Shown here in pieces: positions 18,429 to 27,217 of a DNA stretch of 64,000 bases. Positions within the stretch are counted from its first letter, which is position 1, and every line of letters starts with the position of its first letter. The stretch spans positions 121,385-185,384 of the forward strand of contig NZ_VFWX01000014.1 of assembly GCF_006442965.1 (NCBI RefSeq), written 5' to 3'. The notes beneath the pieces are model-generated. The model did not search any database. It was not told the origin of the DNA and worked only from the letters and a program-made list of their open reading frames with translations. The position numbers were made by a program, and so were the translations under genes. The DNA is from Mesorhizobium sp. CU3 (GTDB lineage Bacteria > Pseudomonadota > Alphaproteobacteria > Rhizobiales > Rhizobiaceae).

Positions 18429-19463
18429 ATGAAAAAACATCTGACCATGGCCTCGCTGCTTGCCGGCGCCGCTCTGTTTGCATCGGTGGGCGTTTCGACC
18501 GCCGCCGGCAAGTACACGATCGGCATTTCCAACACCGTGCAGGGCAATGGCTGGCGCGAGGAAATGATCTGCGCGATGAAGGCGCAGGCGCTCGCTTCCG
18601 GCGAGGTGGCCAAGCTCAACATCGCCCACCGCAACACCGACGCCGCCGGACAGCTCGAGGACATCCGCAACCTGATCAGCGCCAAGGTCGACGCCATCGT
18701 CGTCAACCCGGCCGATCCGGCCGGCATCAAGGCCGGTCTCGAGGAAGCCACCAAGGCCGGCATCGTCGTCGTCGCCGTCGACCAGGCGGTGACCGAGCCC
18801 TCCGCCTACATCATTTCCAACAACCAGGAACAATACGCCTATCTCGGCGCCAAGTGGCTGTTCCAGCAGATGGGCGGCAAGGGCGAGGTCTTCTATATGC
18901 GCGGCGCCGCCGGCGCTTCGGCTGACTCGGATCGCGACAAAGGCTTCAAGAAGGCGCTGGCCGAATTCCCCGACGTTAAGGTCGCGCAGGAGGTCTTCAC
19001 CGGCTGGCAGCAGGATCAGGCCAAGCAGCAGATCCTCTCCTTCCTCGCCACCGGCACGCCGATCAACGGCATCTGGACCTCCGGCATCGACAACGTCATC
19101 GTCGACGCGCTGGTCGAGCAGCAAGCGCCGATGGTGCCCGTCGTCGGCGCCGACAATGCCGGCTTCGTCGGCCAGTTGAACACGGTCAAGGGTCTGGTCG
19201 GCGCGGCCGTGACCAACCCCGGCTCGATCGGCGGCGCCGGCGTGACGCTGGCCCTGCAGATCCTCGACGGCAAGAAGCCGGCGCAGCAGACCGTACTGGT
19301 CGAGCCGCAGCTCTGGGAAAACGCCACCGACGAAGGCAAGGCCAAGCTGAAGGCCGCCGCCGATCCGTCGCTCAGCCCCGAATGGCCGGTCTCGATTTCG
19401 ATCCCGGACTGGACCACCTACACCAAGGACCAGATCGTCGCCTGCAAAGGCCCGGGCGAATAA
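18429..19463 (+). CDS. Sugar ABC transporter substrate-binding protein
   Basis: A 344-residue periplasmic binding protein of the ribose/galactose type (Peripla_BP_4). A signal peptide (MKKHLTMASLLAGAALFASV, cleavage probably just after STA near residue 26) precedes KYTIGISNTVQGNGW, and two lobes follow. Typical motifs are VNPADPAGIKAGLEEATKAG and VVAVDQAVTEPSAYIIS. The ATG at 18429 is preceded by GGAGG. It delivers the substrate to the ATPase and two permeases immediately downstream. It is likely the most abundant product of the operon, since a large hairpin repeat separates it from the ATPase gene. Confidence 0.95.
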   Translation: MKKHLTMASLLAGAALFASVGVSTAAGKYTIGISNTVQGNGWREEMICAMKAQALASGEVAKLNIAHRNTDAAGQLEDIRNLISAKVDAIVVNPADPAGIKAGLEEATKAGIVVVAVDQAVTEPSAYIISNNQEQYAYLGAKWLFQQMGGKGEVFYMRGAAGASADSDRDKGFKKALAEFPDVKVAQEVFTGWQQDQAKQQILSFLATGTPINGIWTSGIDNVIVDALVEQQAPMVPVVGADNAGFVGQLNTVKGLVGAAVTNPGSIGGAGVTLALQILDGKKPAQQTVLVEPQLWENATDEGKAKLKAAADPSLSPEWPVSISIPDWTTYTKDQIVACKGPGE

Positions 19464-19482
19464 GCGTTGAGACGCCCTTCTG

Positions 19483-19627
19483 CCTTCTCCCCTTGTGGGA
19501 GAAGGTGGATCGGCGCGTCAGCGCCGAGACGGATGAGGGGTGTTCCAGGGAACGCCAGCGTCTCACTCCGCTGGAACACCCCTCATCCGTCGCCTTCGGC
19601 GACACCTTCTCCCACAAGGGGAGAAGG
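19483..19627. repeat. Large perfect inverted repeat between binding protein and ATPase genes
   Basis: A 145-bp palindromic unit. Outer 25-bp arms at 19483-19507 and 19603-19627 are exact reverse complements (starting CCTTCTCCCCTTGTGGGAGA), and inner 21-bp arms at 19528-19548 and 19571-19591 also match exactly. In RNA it would form one very stable hairpin after the binding-protein gene. That fits the common arrangement in which such a structure protects the upstream message. The sequence type is a frequent intergenic repeat in Mesorhizobium-like genomes (recalled, not checked). Confidence 0.85.
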
Positions 19628-19686
19628 GGGAGCGAACCTGCTTCAGCCGGCGCCTACATTAGTTTTTGGAACGAGAACCACACGAT

Positions 19687-21240
19687 TTGACGACAAACCC
19701 ATTACCGCAAAACCCTCTCCTCGACGCCACCGGCGTGGCGAAAAACTACGGTGCGGTTGCGGCGCTGCGCAATGCCTCGCTTTCCGTGCTGCCGGGCGAG
19801 GTCCATGCGCTGATGGGCGCCAACGGCGCCGGCAAATCGACGCTGGTGAAGATCCTGACCGGCGCGATCCGCGCCGACGCCGGCCGCATCCTGATCCGCG
19901 GCCAGCAGCTCGATGTCCGATCGCCCGCTGCGGCGCGCCGCGCCGGTCTGCTGCCGGTCTACCAGGAGCCGTCGCTGATCCCCGATCTCGACGTGCTCTC
20001 CAATCTCAGGCTCACCGGCACGCCGGTCGAACCTTTTCGCGCCTGGGTGCGCGAACTTGGCATTCCCGATCTCGATATCCGCGAGACGGCCCGCAACATC
20101 CCTTTGGCCATCCTGCGCGTGCTTGACCTGGCGCGCGCGCTCGCGGTCGAGCCGGATGTGCTTCTGCTCGACGAGATGACTGCCGCGTTGCCGGCCAACC
20201 TTGCCGAGAAAGTGCTCGAGGTCGTGCGCCGCCAGGGCGACGCCGGCCGCTCCGTCATCTTCATCTCGCACCGTTTCGTCGAGATCTCGGCGCTGTGCGA
20301 TCGCGCCACGGTGCTGCGCGATGGCGCCACCGTCGGCGTCGTCGACATCGAACCAGGCATCGAGGAAAGAATAGTCGAGATGATGCTGGGCAGCCGCATC
20401 GAAAAGACGCGCGTCGCCGCGCGCGCGGCACCCGACACCTCCACGACGAAAGCCGGCCGACCACGACTCGCTGTCCGCAACCTGCAGCTCGGCACCAAGC
20501 TCAACGACGTCTCCTTCGATCTCGCCAATGGTGAAGTCGTCGGCGTCTTCGCGCTCGAGGGCCAGGGCCAGGACGAGCTCTTCGCCGCGCTTGCCGGCTC
20601 GATCCGGCCAGGCGGCGGCACAATCGAGGTCGACGGCGTGCCGGCAAGATTCTCGCATCCGAGCGACGCCATCCAGGCCGGCATCGCCTATGTGCCAGGC
20701 GACCGCACCGAGGCTTTGGCCATGCAGCGCTCGGTGCGCGAAAACATCGCGCTGCCTTTCAGCGCGGCGCTTCGCAAATGGGGACCGATCCGCATGCGGC
20801 GCGAGCAGGTGGTCGTCTCCGGCGCCATCGGCAGGCTGCAGATCGACACCCGTGCCCAGGGCGAGGTGCAGCGCCTCTCCGGCGGCAACCAGCAGAAGGT
20901 GACCATCGCCCGCTGGATCGCGGCCGACGCCCGCACCATCCTGTGCTTCGATCCAACGCGTGGCATCGATGTCGGCACCAAGCAGGAGATCTACAAATTG
21001 CTGCGCGAGCTCGCCGGCCAGGCCAAGTCGGTGCTGTTCTACACATCCGAGATGGAAGAGGTGCAGCGCGTCTGCGACCGCGTCATCGTCATCTTCGGCG
21101 GCCGCGTCGTAGACACTTTTTCGGTCGAGGAAGCCGACGAGCCGGCCCTGATGCGCGCCGCCTACGGCCTGCCGCGCGGCGTCAAGGCCGATGTCGGCAT
21201 CCTCGCCGATGTCAGGACCGATACGGGGGCCGCATCATGA
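19687..21240 (+). CDS. Sugar ABC transporter ATP-binding protein (RbsA/MglA type)
   Basis: A two-domain ATPase of about 517 residues. Domain 1 has Walker A MGANGAGKST, the Q-loop region LLPVYQEPSLIPDL and Walker B DVLLLDEMTAAL. Domain 2 has a degenerate Walker A region (VFALEGQGQDELFAAL), the signature LSGGNQQKVTIARWI and Walker B ILCFDPTRGIDVG. In domain 1 the usual LSVGQQQ signature is replaced by IPLAILRVLDLARAL, which is degenerate. There is no ATG near the N-terminus. I propose the TTG at 19687; the TTG at 19666 is an alternative. It ends in a four-base overlap with the first permease. Confidence 0.92.
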   Translation: MTTNPLPQNPLLDATGVAKNYGAVAALRNASLSVLPGEVHALMGANGAGKSTLVKILTGAIRADAGRILIRGQQLDVRSPAAARRAGLLPVYQEPSLIPDLDVLSNLRLTGTPVEPFRAWVRELGIPDLDIRETARNIPLAILRVLDLARALAVEPDVLLLDEMTAALPANLAEKVLEVVRRQGDAGRSVIFISHRFVEISALCDRATVLRDGATVGVVDIEPGIEERIVEMMLGSRIEKTRVAARAAPDTSTTKAGRPRLAVRNLQLGTKLNDVSFDLANGEVVGVFALEGQGQDELFAALAGSIRPGGGTIEVDGVPARFSHPSDAIQAGIAYVPGDRTEALAMQRSVRENIALPFSAALRKWGPIRMRREQVVVSGAIGRLQIDTRAQGEVQRLSGGNQQKVTIARWIAADARTILCFDPTRGIDVGTKQEIYKLLRELAGQAKSVLFYTSEMEEVQRVCDRVIVIFGGRVVDTFSVEEADEPALMRAAYGLPRGVKADVGILADVRTDTGAAS

Positions 21241-22223
21241 GCCACCTCTTCCGCAACCAGGGCTGGGTCGCCGGCCTCTTCGCCCTGCTGATCTTTCTCT
21301 TCATCGTCACCAAGCTGATCCAGCCCGGCTATGGCAGCGGCGATTTCGGCTCGCTGGCGCGGGCGGTTCTGCCTTACGCCTTTGCCGTCGCCGCCCAGAC
21401 CGTTGTGGTCATCGCCGGCGGCATCGATCTTTCGGTCGCCGCCATGATGGCGCTGACCAGCGTCACCGCCGCCTCGATGATGAACGGCGCCTCGGAAGAA
21501 TATGCGCTGTTCGTCGTGCCTTTCGTGCTTGCCATGGGCTTCGTGCTCGGCGCGCTGAACGGCGCCCTCATCGTCGTAACCCGCGTGCCGGACATCGTCG
21601 TCACCTTGGCCATGCTGTTCGTGCTGCAGGGCGCGGCGCTTCTGGTGCTCGACGCGCCGGGAGGTGCTGCCGCCGAATGGCTGAAGGCGATGATAACCGG
21701 CACCGTGCCGATACCCGGTCTTCCCGATGCGATCGACGCCTGGCTGCCCAAGGCGCTGCTGGTGCTGATCGTCTGCCTTTGCGTCATCTGGATCCCGCTC
21801 AGGCGCTCGCGCCTCGGCCTTTCCCTCTACGCCATCGGTTCCAGCGAACTGGCCGCTTTCCGCAGCGGCGTGCCGGTCGCCCGAACCCGCATCATCGCCT
21901 ATGCGCTGTCTGGCCTGTTCGCCGCGATGGGCGGGCTGGCGCTGACCATGAGCACCGGCATCGGCGCGCCCATCCCGGGCCCATATCTGCTCGCCAGCGT
22001 CGCCGCGGTGGTGCTGGGCGGCGTCGCGCTAGGCGGCGGCAAGGGCGGGCTCTTGGGACCCATCATCGCCGTCTTCGTGCTGAGGCTGGTGCGCACAGAC
22101 CTGACCTTGCTTGCCATCGATCCCAACGTCACCGCCATCATCGAGGGCCTGATCATGGTCGCGGTGGTGATGTTCGGCGCCTTCATCACCATCCGCGGCC
22201 GCCCGGCGGGAGCAACGCCATGA
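21237..22223 (+). CDS. Sugar ABC transporter permease (BPD_transp_2)
   Basis: A 328-residue integral membrane permease of the RbsC/AraH family, with about eight to ten hydrophobic segments. The first follows the N-terminal MSHLFRNQGW. Signature stretches are VVIAGGIDLSVAAMMALTS and, near the end, VAAVVLGGVALGGGKGGLLG, which holds the conserved cytoplasmic coupling region. The start ATG overlaps the ATPase stop (ATGA), and its stop overlaps the second permease in the same way, so ATPase and both permeases are translationally coupled. The two permeases presumably form a heterodimer. Confidence 0.94.
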   Translation: MSHLFRNQGWVAGLFALLIFLFIVTKLIQPGYGSGDFGSLARAVLPYAFAVAAQTVVVIAGGIDLSVAAMMALTSVTAASMMNGASEEYALFVVPFVLAMGFVLGALNGALIVVTRVPDIVVTLAMLFVLQGAALLVLDAPGGAAAEWLKAMITGTVPIPGLPDAIDAWLPKALLVLIVCLCVIWIPLRRSRLGLSLYAIGSSELAAFRSGVPVARTRIIAYALSGLFAAMGGLALTMSTGIGAPIPGPYLLASVAAVVLGGVALGGGKGGLLGPIIAVFVLRLVRTDLTLLAIDPNVTAIIEGLIMVAVVMFGAFITIRGRPAGATP

Positions 22224-23206
22224 CCGACAGCGCGACCATGCCCCAACCTGTCTCCTTCGGCCGCCGCGTCAAACGCTTCATGGCGGACCGGCCGCTCATC
22301 CCGCTGATCATCCTCTTGATCATCCTCGTGGTGATCCTGCAGATCCTGCGCCCCGGCATCGTCAACGAGCGCTGGCTCGCCAACACGGCGAAATTCGCCA
22401 TTCCGCTGGCGATCCTCGCTGGATGCCAGACCATGACCATGCTGACCGGCGGCATCGACCTGTCGGTCGGCACGGTGGCGACGATGAGCGCTTTCATCAT
22501 GGCGACGCAGATCGTCAACCAGGATCCGGCGGTGGCCTTCCTGCTCGCCATGTTGCCGGCCGTGCTGATCGGCCTCGTCAACGGCATCGGCGTCGGCGTG
22601 TTCCGGGTGCATCCGCTGATCATGACGCTCGGCACCAGCCTGATCGGCACCGGCTTCCTGCAGGTCTACCAGCGCACGGTGATCGCGTCGGGGGCCAAGA
22701 TACCGGATTTCCTCAACTGGCTGGGCACAGGTGTCACCTACGGCTTCCCGAACGCCTTGTTGCTGTTCGTGCCCGTCGCCGTGCTGATCGTCTTCATGTT
22801 GAACCGCACCGGCTTCGGCCGCCTTCTCTATGCCGTCGGCGACAATGAGCGCGCCGCGCGCCTGTCCGGCGTGCGCTACTGGCAGGTGATCACCGCGCTC
22901 TACGTGCTTTCCAGCCTGCTCGCCGGCATCACCGGCCTGCTCTATATCGGCCTGATCAAGGCGCCGTCGCTGTCGCTGGCCGAGCCCCTGGTGCTGCCTT
23001 CGGTGGCGGCCGCCGTCATCGGCGGCACCTCGATCTTCGGCGGCCGCGGCGGCTACACCGGGACCATCATCGGCGCGCTGATCCTGACCGTGCTCACGAC
23101 GCTGCTCACCATCCTGCAGATGCCCGAAGGCGGCCGCCGCATCCTGTTCGGCTTCATCGTGCTGTTCGTGACGGCGGCGTATTTGCGGATTGTCGAGGAT
23201 CGGTAG
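22220..23206 (+). CDS. Sugar ABC transporter permease (second subunit)
   Basis: A 328-residue permease of the same family and length as its neighbour. After a soluble N-terminus (FGRRVKRFMADRPL) come several membrane segments, the MLTGGIDLSVGTVATMSAF motif and VAAAVIGGTSIFGGRGGYTG. The motif pattern parallels the first permease, consistent with an old duplication and a heterodimeric pore. It is the last gene of the rpiR-SDR-dehydrogenase-isomerase-transporter block and converges on the sulfotransferase gene 25 bp downstream. Confidence 0.94.
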   Translation: MTDSATMPQPVSFGRRVKRFMADRPLIPLIILLIILVVILQILRPGIVNERWLANTAKFAIPLAILAGCQTMTMLTGGIDLSVGTVATMSAFIMATQIVNQDPAVAFLLAMLPAVLIGLVNGIGVGVFRVHPLIMTLGTSLIGTGFLQVYQRTVIASGAKIPDFLNWLGTGVTYGFPNALLLFVPVAVLIVFMLNRTGFGRLLYAVGDNERAARLSGVRYWQVITALYVLSSLLAGITGLLYIGLIKAPSLSLAEPLVLPSVAAAVIGGTSIFGGRGGYTGTIIGALILTVLTTLLTILQMPEGGRRILFGFIVLFVTAAYLRIVEDR

Positions 23207-23231
23207 GACGAAGCGAACGGCGCACCGGCCC

Positions 23232-24050
23232 TCACCATAAACCGACAAGCGACCTCAGCATCGCCTTGGCGCCGGCCGCTTCCCGGCAGGTTTTGCGGAA
23301 GTCTTCTCGGCCGGTGGCACACAGCACATCGTTATCGATGCCGCGCAAAATCAGGTTCGCGTTGCGCCATCCGACTCGGGCAAGGGCGGATGCCAGATCC
23401 GCGCGTGACGACTTGTATACAGGCTGATCGAAGGCAGAATTGGCGGTCTGGTCAACATCATTGCTTGCACCGAGCGCATGCCGTGGGATTTCCACGGCGC
23501 TACCGACGTCGAACGGCAAGGAATGGCCGAGAAAATGCGAGATCATGTGCAGAGACAAGGCCGGGCATGAAACCAGTTGCTCGTAGCAAACAAAATGCAC
23601 CGGAGCGCCGGCGCGGCGAAGCGCATCCATGGCAAAATAGAACTGGTTCCAGTAGTCGGAGGGCGAGCGGAACCGGTATTCCATTCTCCCCGGCTCGGTA
23701 AAATCCTGCCGGACCTCGAACGGTTTGCTCAGGAAGGACGCAAGACATCCGCTCGGCTTGAAGAGGGTATCGTTCCTGGCCTGACGATACCATGACAGAA
23801 GCTGGGTGACCGGATCCTTGCTGGCCACGACGATCGGCAAATCCCCATACTGCATATCGCGCCCATTCATAAGCGCTGGAAAAATTCCGTGCTTCCAGAA
23901 TCCCCGGTCGAAGACCACCGGCGTCTTCAGATAGCGTTCCACCAGATACTTCGCGAGATTTGTGCCGGATCTCGGTGTGCCCATGATGCGGACACCGACG
24001 ACGGCATTACAGGCTCGCTCCTGCGATCCGCTGCGGATTGATGTATCCAT
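23232..24050 (-). CDS. Sulfotransferase-like protein
   Basis: A 272-residue protein with PAPS-dependent sulfotransferase motifs. The 5'-phosphosulfate loop is GTPRSGTNLAKYLVE near residues 24-38, and the 3'-phosphate region is IVVASKDPVTQLLSWY, with the pattern K/R-D-P then a serine. A later FVCYEQLVSCPALSL fits the family. It starts at the ATG at 24048-24050, five bases after the stop of the glycosyltransferase, so the two form an operon. It may sulfate a surface glycan or lipo-oligosaccharide made with the neighbouring glycosyltransferase (inference). The long upstream frame to 24410 overlaps the glycosyltransferase and is not used. Base composition is less GC-rich than the flanking genes. 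Confidence 0.78.
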   Translation of the reverse strand: MDTSIRSGSQERACNAVVGVRIMGTPRSGTNLAKYLVERYLKTPVVFDRGFWKHGIFPALMNGRDMQYGDLPIVVASKDPVTQLLSWYRQARNDTLFKPSGCLASFLSKPFEVRQDFTEPGRMEYRFRSPSDYWNQFYFAMDALRRAGAPVHFVCYEQLVSCPALSLHMISHFLGHSLPFDVGSAVEIPRHALGASNDVDQTANSAFDQPVYKSSRADLASALARVGWRNANLILRGIDNDVLCATGREDFRKTCREAAGAKAMLRSLVGLW

Positions 24051-24055
24051 CTTGA

Positions 24056-25546
24056 TTACAGCTCGGCTGGTCGAAGAGTTGATCGTTCGGCCGGCATTTT
24101 GCTCGTGCTTCCTGCTGCCTCCGCCGCCGCGGACTTTGGCCGGCAATTCCGATGTCCGAGGTCGGTCGAACCGAGAGCACCGACATGGCCGATGATCGCC
24201 GCGAAGAAATCCCGCTCGCCAATGGGGCGGTAGCGCTGCGCGATCGTCTCGCGCAGCTCGCCAAGCCAGAGCGGATCGGTGCAGGCCTTGGCGACCGCGG
24301 CGCACCACGCCTCGACATCGTGCGCGGGAATGGTCGGCATCAGCCCTTGCGTCGCTTCCGCCAGCGACGGCGCGTCCGAGATCAGAACCGGTAATCCGAA
24401 ATCGAGGCATTCGGCCGCGCCCAGGCCCCAGCCTTCGACGGCCGAAGGGTAGACGCTGAATTCGGCGTTCCGATAGAGCGCGGCGAGTTGCTGATCGCTG
24501 AGATTGGACCGGAACTGAACGTAGTCGCGAAGCTCCGGATGCGCCTTCATGAAGGCTACCAGCTCGTCATACATCCAGCCCCAGCGACCGCAGAGAACCA
24601 GCGTGGGCAGCCGGTCGCCCAGGATGGGCATCAGGCGATGCCAGACCTTGAGCAGCAGGATGTGGTTCTTCCTGATCTCGATCGTCGAGCAATAGAGGAC
24701 GAACTTGCGGCCTTGCTGTCCGCAAGTCGTGCTGCGATCGGAGATGGCTTCCTTGAGAAAGGCTCCGGGCGACGCCACCGCGACTTGCGGCGCGCGGTCG
24801 GGCATGGATGCGGCGGCATGGCACCTCACCCTGTCGGCCGTGTATTTCGACACGCAGACCAAAAGGTCCGAATTCTCCATCTGCCATTCAGTGTTGCGGA
24901 CGAAACCGCGCGCATGATGCGGTCCGACGAATTGCGGATAATCGATCGGGATGAGGTCGTGCATGATCGTGAAAATGCCGCCTGCATTATCCTTCGGCAG
25001 CTTCTTCGCGGCAATGTCGTGCACGCTCGCGCTGGAGAGGAAGCACGTTGCGTTCCTGTCCTGCAGCGGGTTCTTTGTCTCGGCCCGCCTCGGGCGCAGC
25101 GCCGATTTCACGATCTTGAACAGGCGGATCGCCGTCTTCGACAGCTGGAACTTGATCCCGCGCCGCTTCTCGGAGCCGGAGACGAAGATCGCCGCCACGC
25201 GATCGAACTCGCGTCCGAAGGCGAAAGGCGCTGCCCGCATGATCGTCAACACTTTCCAGAGACGCGCCGGATAGGAGCTATGCTCTCCCCCGACGGGTTG
25301 CGGCAGCTTGCCGTCGACCAACTGCCTCAGGTAGCGAAGCTCGGCTTCGTCCAGCATCTGGCCCCACCCCTGAGCGTCGACGACGAAAAACCCGACCGGC
25401 GAAGCCTTCCACCGCAGTGCCTGGCGAATGAGCGCCGTTTCGACCCGCGGGATGCCCACTGGCGGATGAGGTCCCCAGCGCAATGGCAAAGTGGCGTCGA
25501 TGTAGAGTTTCTTCAAAAGGTTACCCTGACAATGGCTGGCGATCAT
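24056..25546 (-). CDS. Glycosyltransferase family 1/4 protein
   Basis: A GT-B glycosyltransferase of about 496 residues from the ATG at 25546. The N-terminal half includes TIMHDLIPIDYPQFVGPHHA. The C-terminal nucleotide-sugar domain includes KFVLYCSTIEIRKNHILLLK, LVLCGRWGWMYDELV and the E-x7-E motif EGWGLGAAECLDFGLPVLIS. It transfers a sugar from a nucleotide donor to a surface-polysaccharide acceptor. The start is uncertain: alternatives are the TTG at 25516 (AGGGT upstream, MKKLYIDAT-like N-terminus) and a GTG at 25654. One copy of the repeated palindrome (25656-25676) lies upstream and probably controls it with the sulfotransferase. Confidence 0.85.
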   Translation of the reverse strand: MIASHCQGNLLKKLYIDATLPLRWGPHPPVGIPRVETALIRQALRWKASPVGFFVVDAQGWGQMLDEAELRYLRQLVDGKLPQPVGGEHSSYPARLWKVLTIMRAAPFAFGREFDRVAAIFVSGSEKRRGIKFQLSKTAIRLFKIVKSALRPRRAETKNPLQDRNATCFLSSASVHDIAAKKLPKDNAGGIFTIMHDLIPIDYPQFVGPHHARGFVRNTEWQMENSDLLVCVSKYTADRVRCHAAASMPDRAPQVAVASPGAFLKEAISDRSTTCGQQGRKFVLYCSTIEIRKNHILLLKVWHRLMPILGDRLPTLVLCGRWGWMYDELVAFMKAHPELRDYVQFRSNLSDQQLAALYRNAEFSVYPSAVEGWGLGAAECLDFGLPVLISDAPSLAEATQGLMPTIPAHDVEAWCAAVAKACTDPLWLGELRETIAQRYRPIGERDFFAAIIGHVGALGSTDLGHRNCRPKSAAAEAAGSTSKMPAERSTLRPAEL

Positions 25547-25655
25547 CGCGGCAATCCGGCTGCCGCGACCCAAGTGGCGCCGAGGCAGCGTTGCCGCGGC
25601 TCTTGTCGCTTGATTTCCACGCTCCGGATTCTCTCCCGGAAACCTTGATCTCACT

Positions 25656-25676
25656 ACGTGGGAAATTTACCCACGT
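25656..25676. promoter_or_regulatory. Palindromic operator, copy A
   Basis: A 21-bp near-perfect palindrome with arms ACGTGGG and CCCACGT around AAATTTA, located about 110 bp upstream of the glycosyltransferase start. Three similar sites are at 25791, 28151 and 28218. The shared core is GTGGG-N7-CCCAC. Confidence 0.6.
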
Positions 25677-25790
25677 CAAGAGTGAGGCGCTTGAAGCAGC
25701 GCGGGCGGGCGTCTCGGACTGTGTTCTGGGGGCATCCCGCCAATGCCATTCCCGAAGCCCTCGGGAGAAAAACAAGCATCTCGAGTTGAC

Positions 25791-25811
25791 TTGTGGGTAA
25801 TTTTCCCACAA
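25791..25811. promoter_or_regulatory. Palindromic operator, copy B
   Basis: A 21-bp palindrome with arms TTGTGGG and CCCACAA around TAATTTT. It starts at the last base of a TTGACT hexamer, so it fills the spacer of a putative rightward promoter. It is the same family as copies A, C and D. Confidence 0.6.
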
Positions 25812-25967
25812 ATAGATTTGACAGCGATGCATTGGAGAAGAGGAGCAAAACTACCGAACGCTCAGGAATTTCCGCGGACCGTTCATCCACCCCGAATGGT
25901 GCCGGAAGGCAGCCGTAAACAAAAGCTCGAGCAAGCCCCCCTTAAACGAGCGCCTCGCACGGCTGCC

Positions 25968-26004
25968 CCGGCCGGCCTGTCTATCGCAAAGACAGGCCGG
26001 CCGG
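25968..26004. terminator. Perfect 15-bp stem hairpin (terminator-like, no U-run)
   Basis: CCGGCCGGCCTGTCT (25968-25982) pairs exactly with AGACAGGCCGGCCGG (25990-26004) across a 7-base loop. It lies 134 bp past the stop of the leftward DUF5666 gene and could end that message or a rightward transcript from copy B. No T-tract is seen on either side, so it may be Rho-assisted or only a stabiliser. Confidence 0.45.
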
Positions 26005-26137
26005 ATCATCTCTTGCTTTGAAACAGCCCCGTCGTCAGCGATTTTGCAAAGGCCGAGCGAGACCCTGCGCCTTGTTGGAGCGCGGCCGGTTTTGATGCAA
26101 TTCCGAACGAAACCGCTGCGTACATTCCTGCAATTGC

Positions 26138-27217
26138 TTAAGGCCCACTGGGCCCGCCAGGGCCGGAACCTCCCGGCCCTCCCGGACCACCGGAACCACC
26201 GTTCGGTTGGCCGTTAGGTGCGCCGGGCGCGCCCGGACCTGGCATGCCAGGCCCGGCCGGAGGCTGGCTGGGCATGCCGGGCTGGCTTGGCGCATTCATA
26301 CCAGGATTTCGATCGCGCGAGGCCGAGACGATGTTGCCGGCATGATCGATCCCGACCGTGAGAAACACCCGCATCGCATCGCTCGATTTCAAGCTACCGT
26401 CCCGGTCGACGATGGCGACGCCCAGCCCAGATACGAGGCGACGTCCCATACGCTGGAGAAAGGTCTCGTAAAGCACGCTTGCGACATCGGCCTGTGGAAC
26501 CGGAGCCTCGGCTTCGAGGCTAACGACGCTGTATCCGCCGCCGGCCTTTGCCAGCCGCGCATGAACGCGCCGGTTTGCCAGCCCCGATGATTTCGGCCCG
26601 ACCTTAAGCCGGCCGACCAGCAGCGAACCGGACCGTGCGGCAGCCACGCCGCGGACCAGGAAATGCGTTTCACCGGGCCTCGCCTCGACAAGGCTGGCGA
26701 CGATCGTCCCATCGGGACGGCGAATGCCGTAAACGGCCACGATGTCGCCCTTGCGGATCGTCGGGTCGTTCGGAGCGGCGCCGATGTCGACGCTCTGGCC
26801 CAGCACCCGGATCGAGCCGGCGCTCATCCACTCGACGGGCCCGACCACCTCGCTGGTGACATGGATGACGCGCGTGACGACGCGGCCCGCCTCCTCGGTC
26901 ACCGCGACCCGCACGACATGACCCACCTTGAGGCTGCTTATGGTGACGGGGGCATCGTCCACCCACACCGGCACGTCGGCGTCATACGCGACCCGCACGT
27001 CGTTGACGAAGATGCTGCCGAAGCGCTGGATGGTCCCGACGATCCCGGTGCCGCCGATGCCGTTATCGTTGTCCGTCCCGGCCGTCCAGCCGGTGCCCCC
27101 AATGCCCTGGTCCTTCGACGGTTCGGTGGCTCTTGCAAGAAAGCTGAAAAGCACCGCCGGCATGGCGGCGCCAAGCATCAGGAAGCTGCGCCGCGTCGGC
27201 CTCATGCGCCCGCCCAT
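26138..27217 (-). CDS. DUF5666 domain protein with Tat signal and Gly/Pro-rich tail
   Basis: A 359-residue exported protein of unknown function. The N-terminus MRPTRRSFLMLGAAMPAVLF is a twin-arginine signal ending near an ARA site. The mature part starts with a repeated Gly-rich phrase (GIGGTGW, GIGGTGIVG). Beta-rich DUF5666-type segments follow (GSIFVNDVRVAYDADVPVW, then VGHVVRVA). The last 60 or so residues are a collagen-like low-complexity tail built of GMPGPGAPGAP and GGPGGPGGSG units. The ATG at 27217 overlaps the stop of the DUF6502 gene (TGATG) and has GGAGG before it, so the two are co-expressed. Function is unknown; a cell-envelope or extracellular role is an inference. Confidence 0.82.
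   Translation of the reverse strand: MGGRMRPTRRSFLMLGAAMPAVLFSFLARATEPSKDQGIGGTGWTAGTDNDNGIGGTGIVGTIQRFGSIFVNDVRVAYDADVPVWVDDAPVTISSLKVGHVVRVAVTEEAGRVVTRVIHVTSEVVGPVEWMSAGSIRVLGQSVDIGAAPNDPTIRKGDIVAVYGIRRPDGTIVASLVEARPGETHFLVRGVAAARSGSLLVGRLKVGPKSSGLANRRVHARLAKAGGGYSVVSLEAEAPVPQADVASVLYETFLQRMGRRLVSGLGVAIVDRDGSLKSSDAMRVFLTVGIDHAGNIVSASRDRNPGMNAPSQPGMPSQPPAGPGMPGPGAPGAPNGQPNGGSGGPGGPGGSGPGGPSGP

Larger units (their letters stand above)
25547..26137. other. 590-bp intergenic region with operators and a strong hairpin
   Basis: No convincing gene is seen here. The stretch contains two palindromic operator candidates (25656-25676 and 25791-25811) and a 15-bp-stem hairpin (25968-26004). Two weak overlapping reading frames of 78 and 92 codons lack ribosome-binding sites. 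A TTGACT sequence at 25786-25791 pointing rightward may be a -35 element for a short transcript ending near the hairpin. Confidence 0.5.

Noticed and set aside
25743..26021. A 92-codon plus-strand frame in the glycosyltransferase-DUF5666 gap
   Set aside because: No ribosome-binding site and no domain. It runs through the operator and the strong hairpin.
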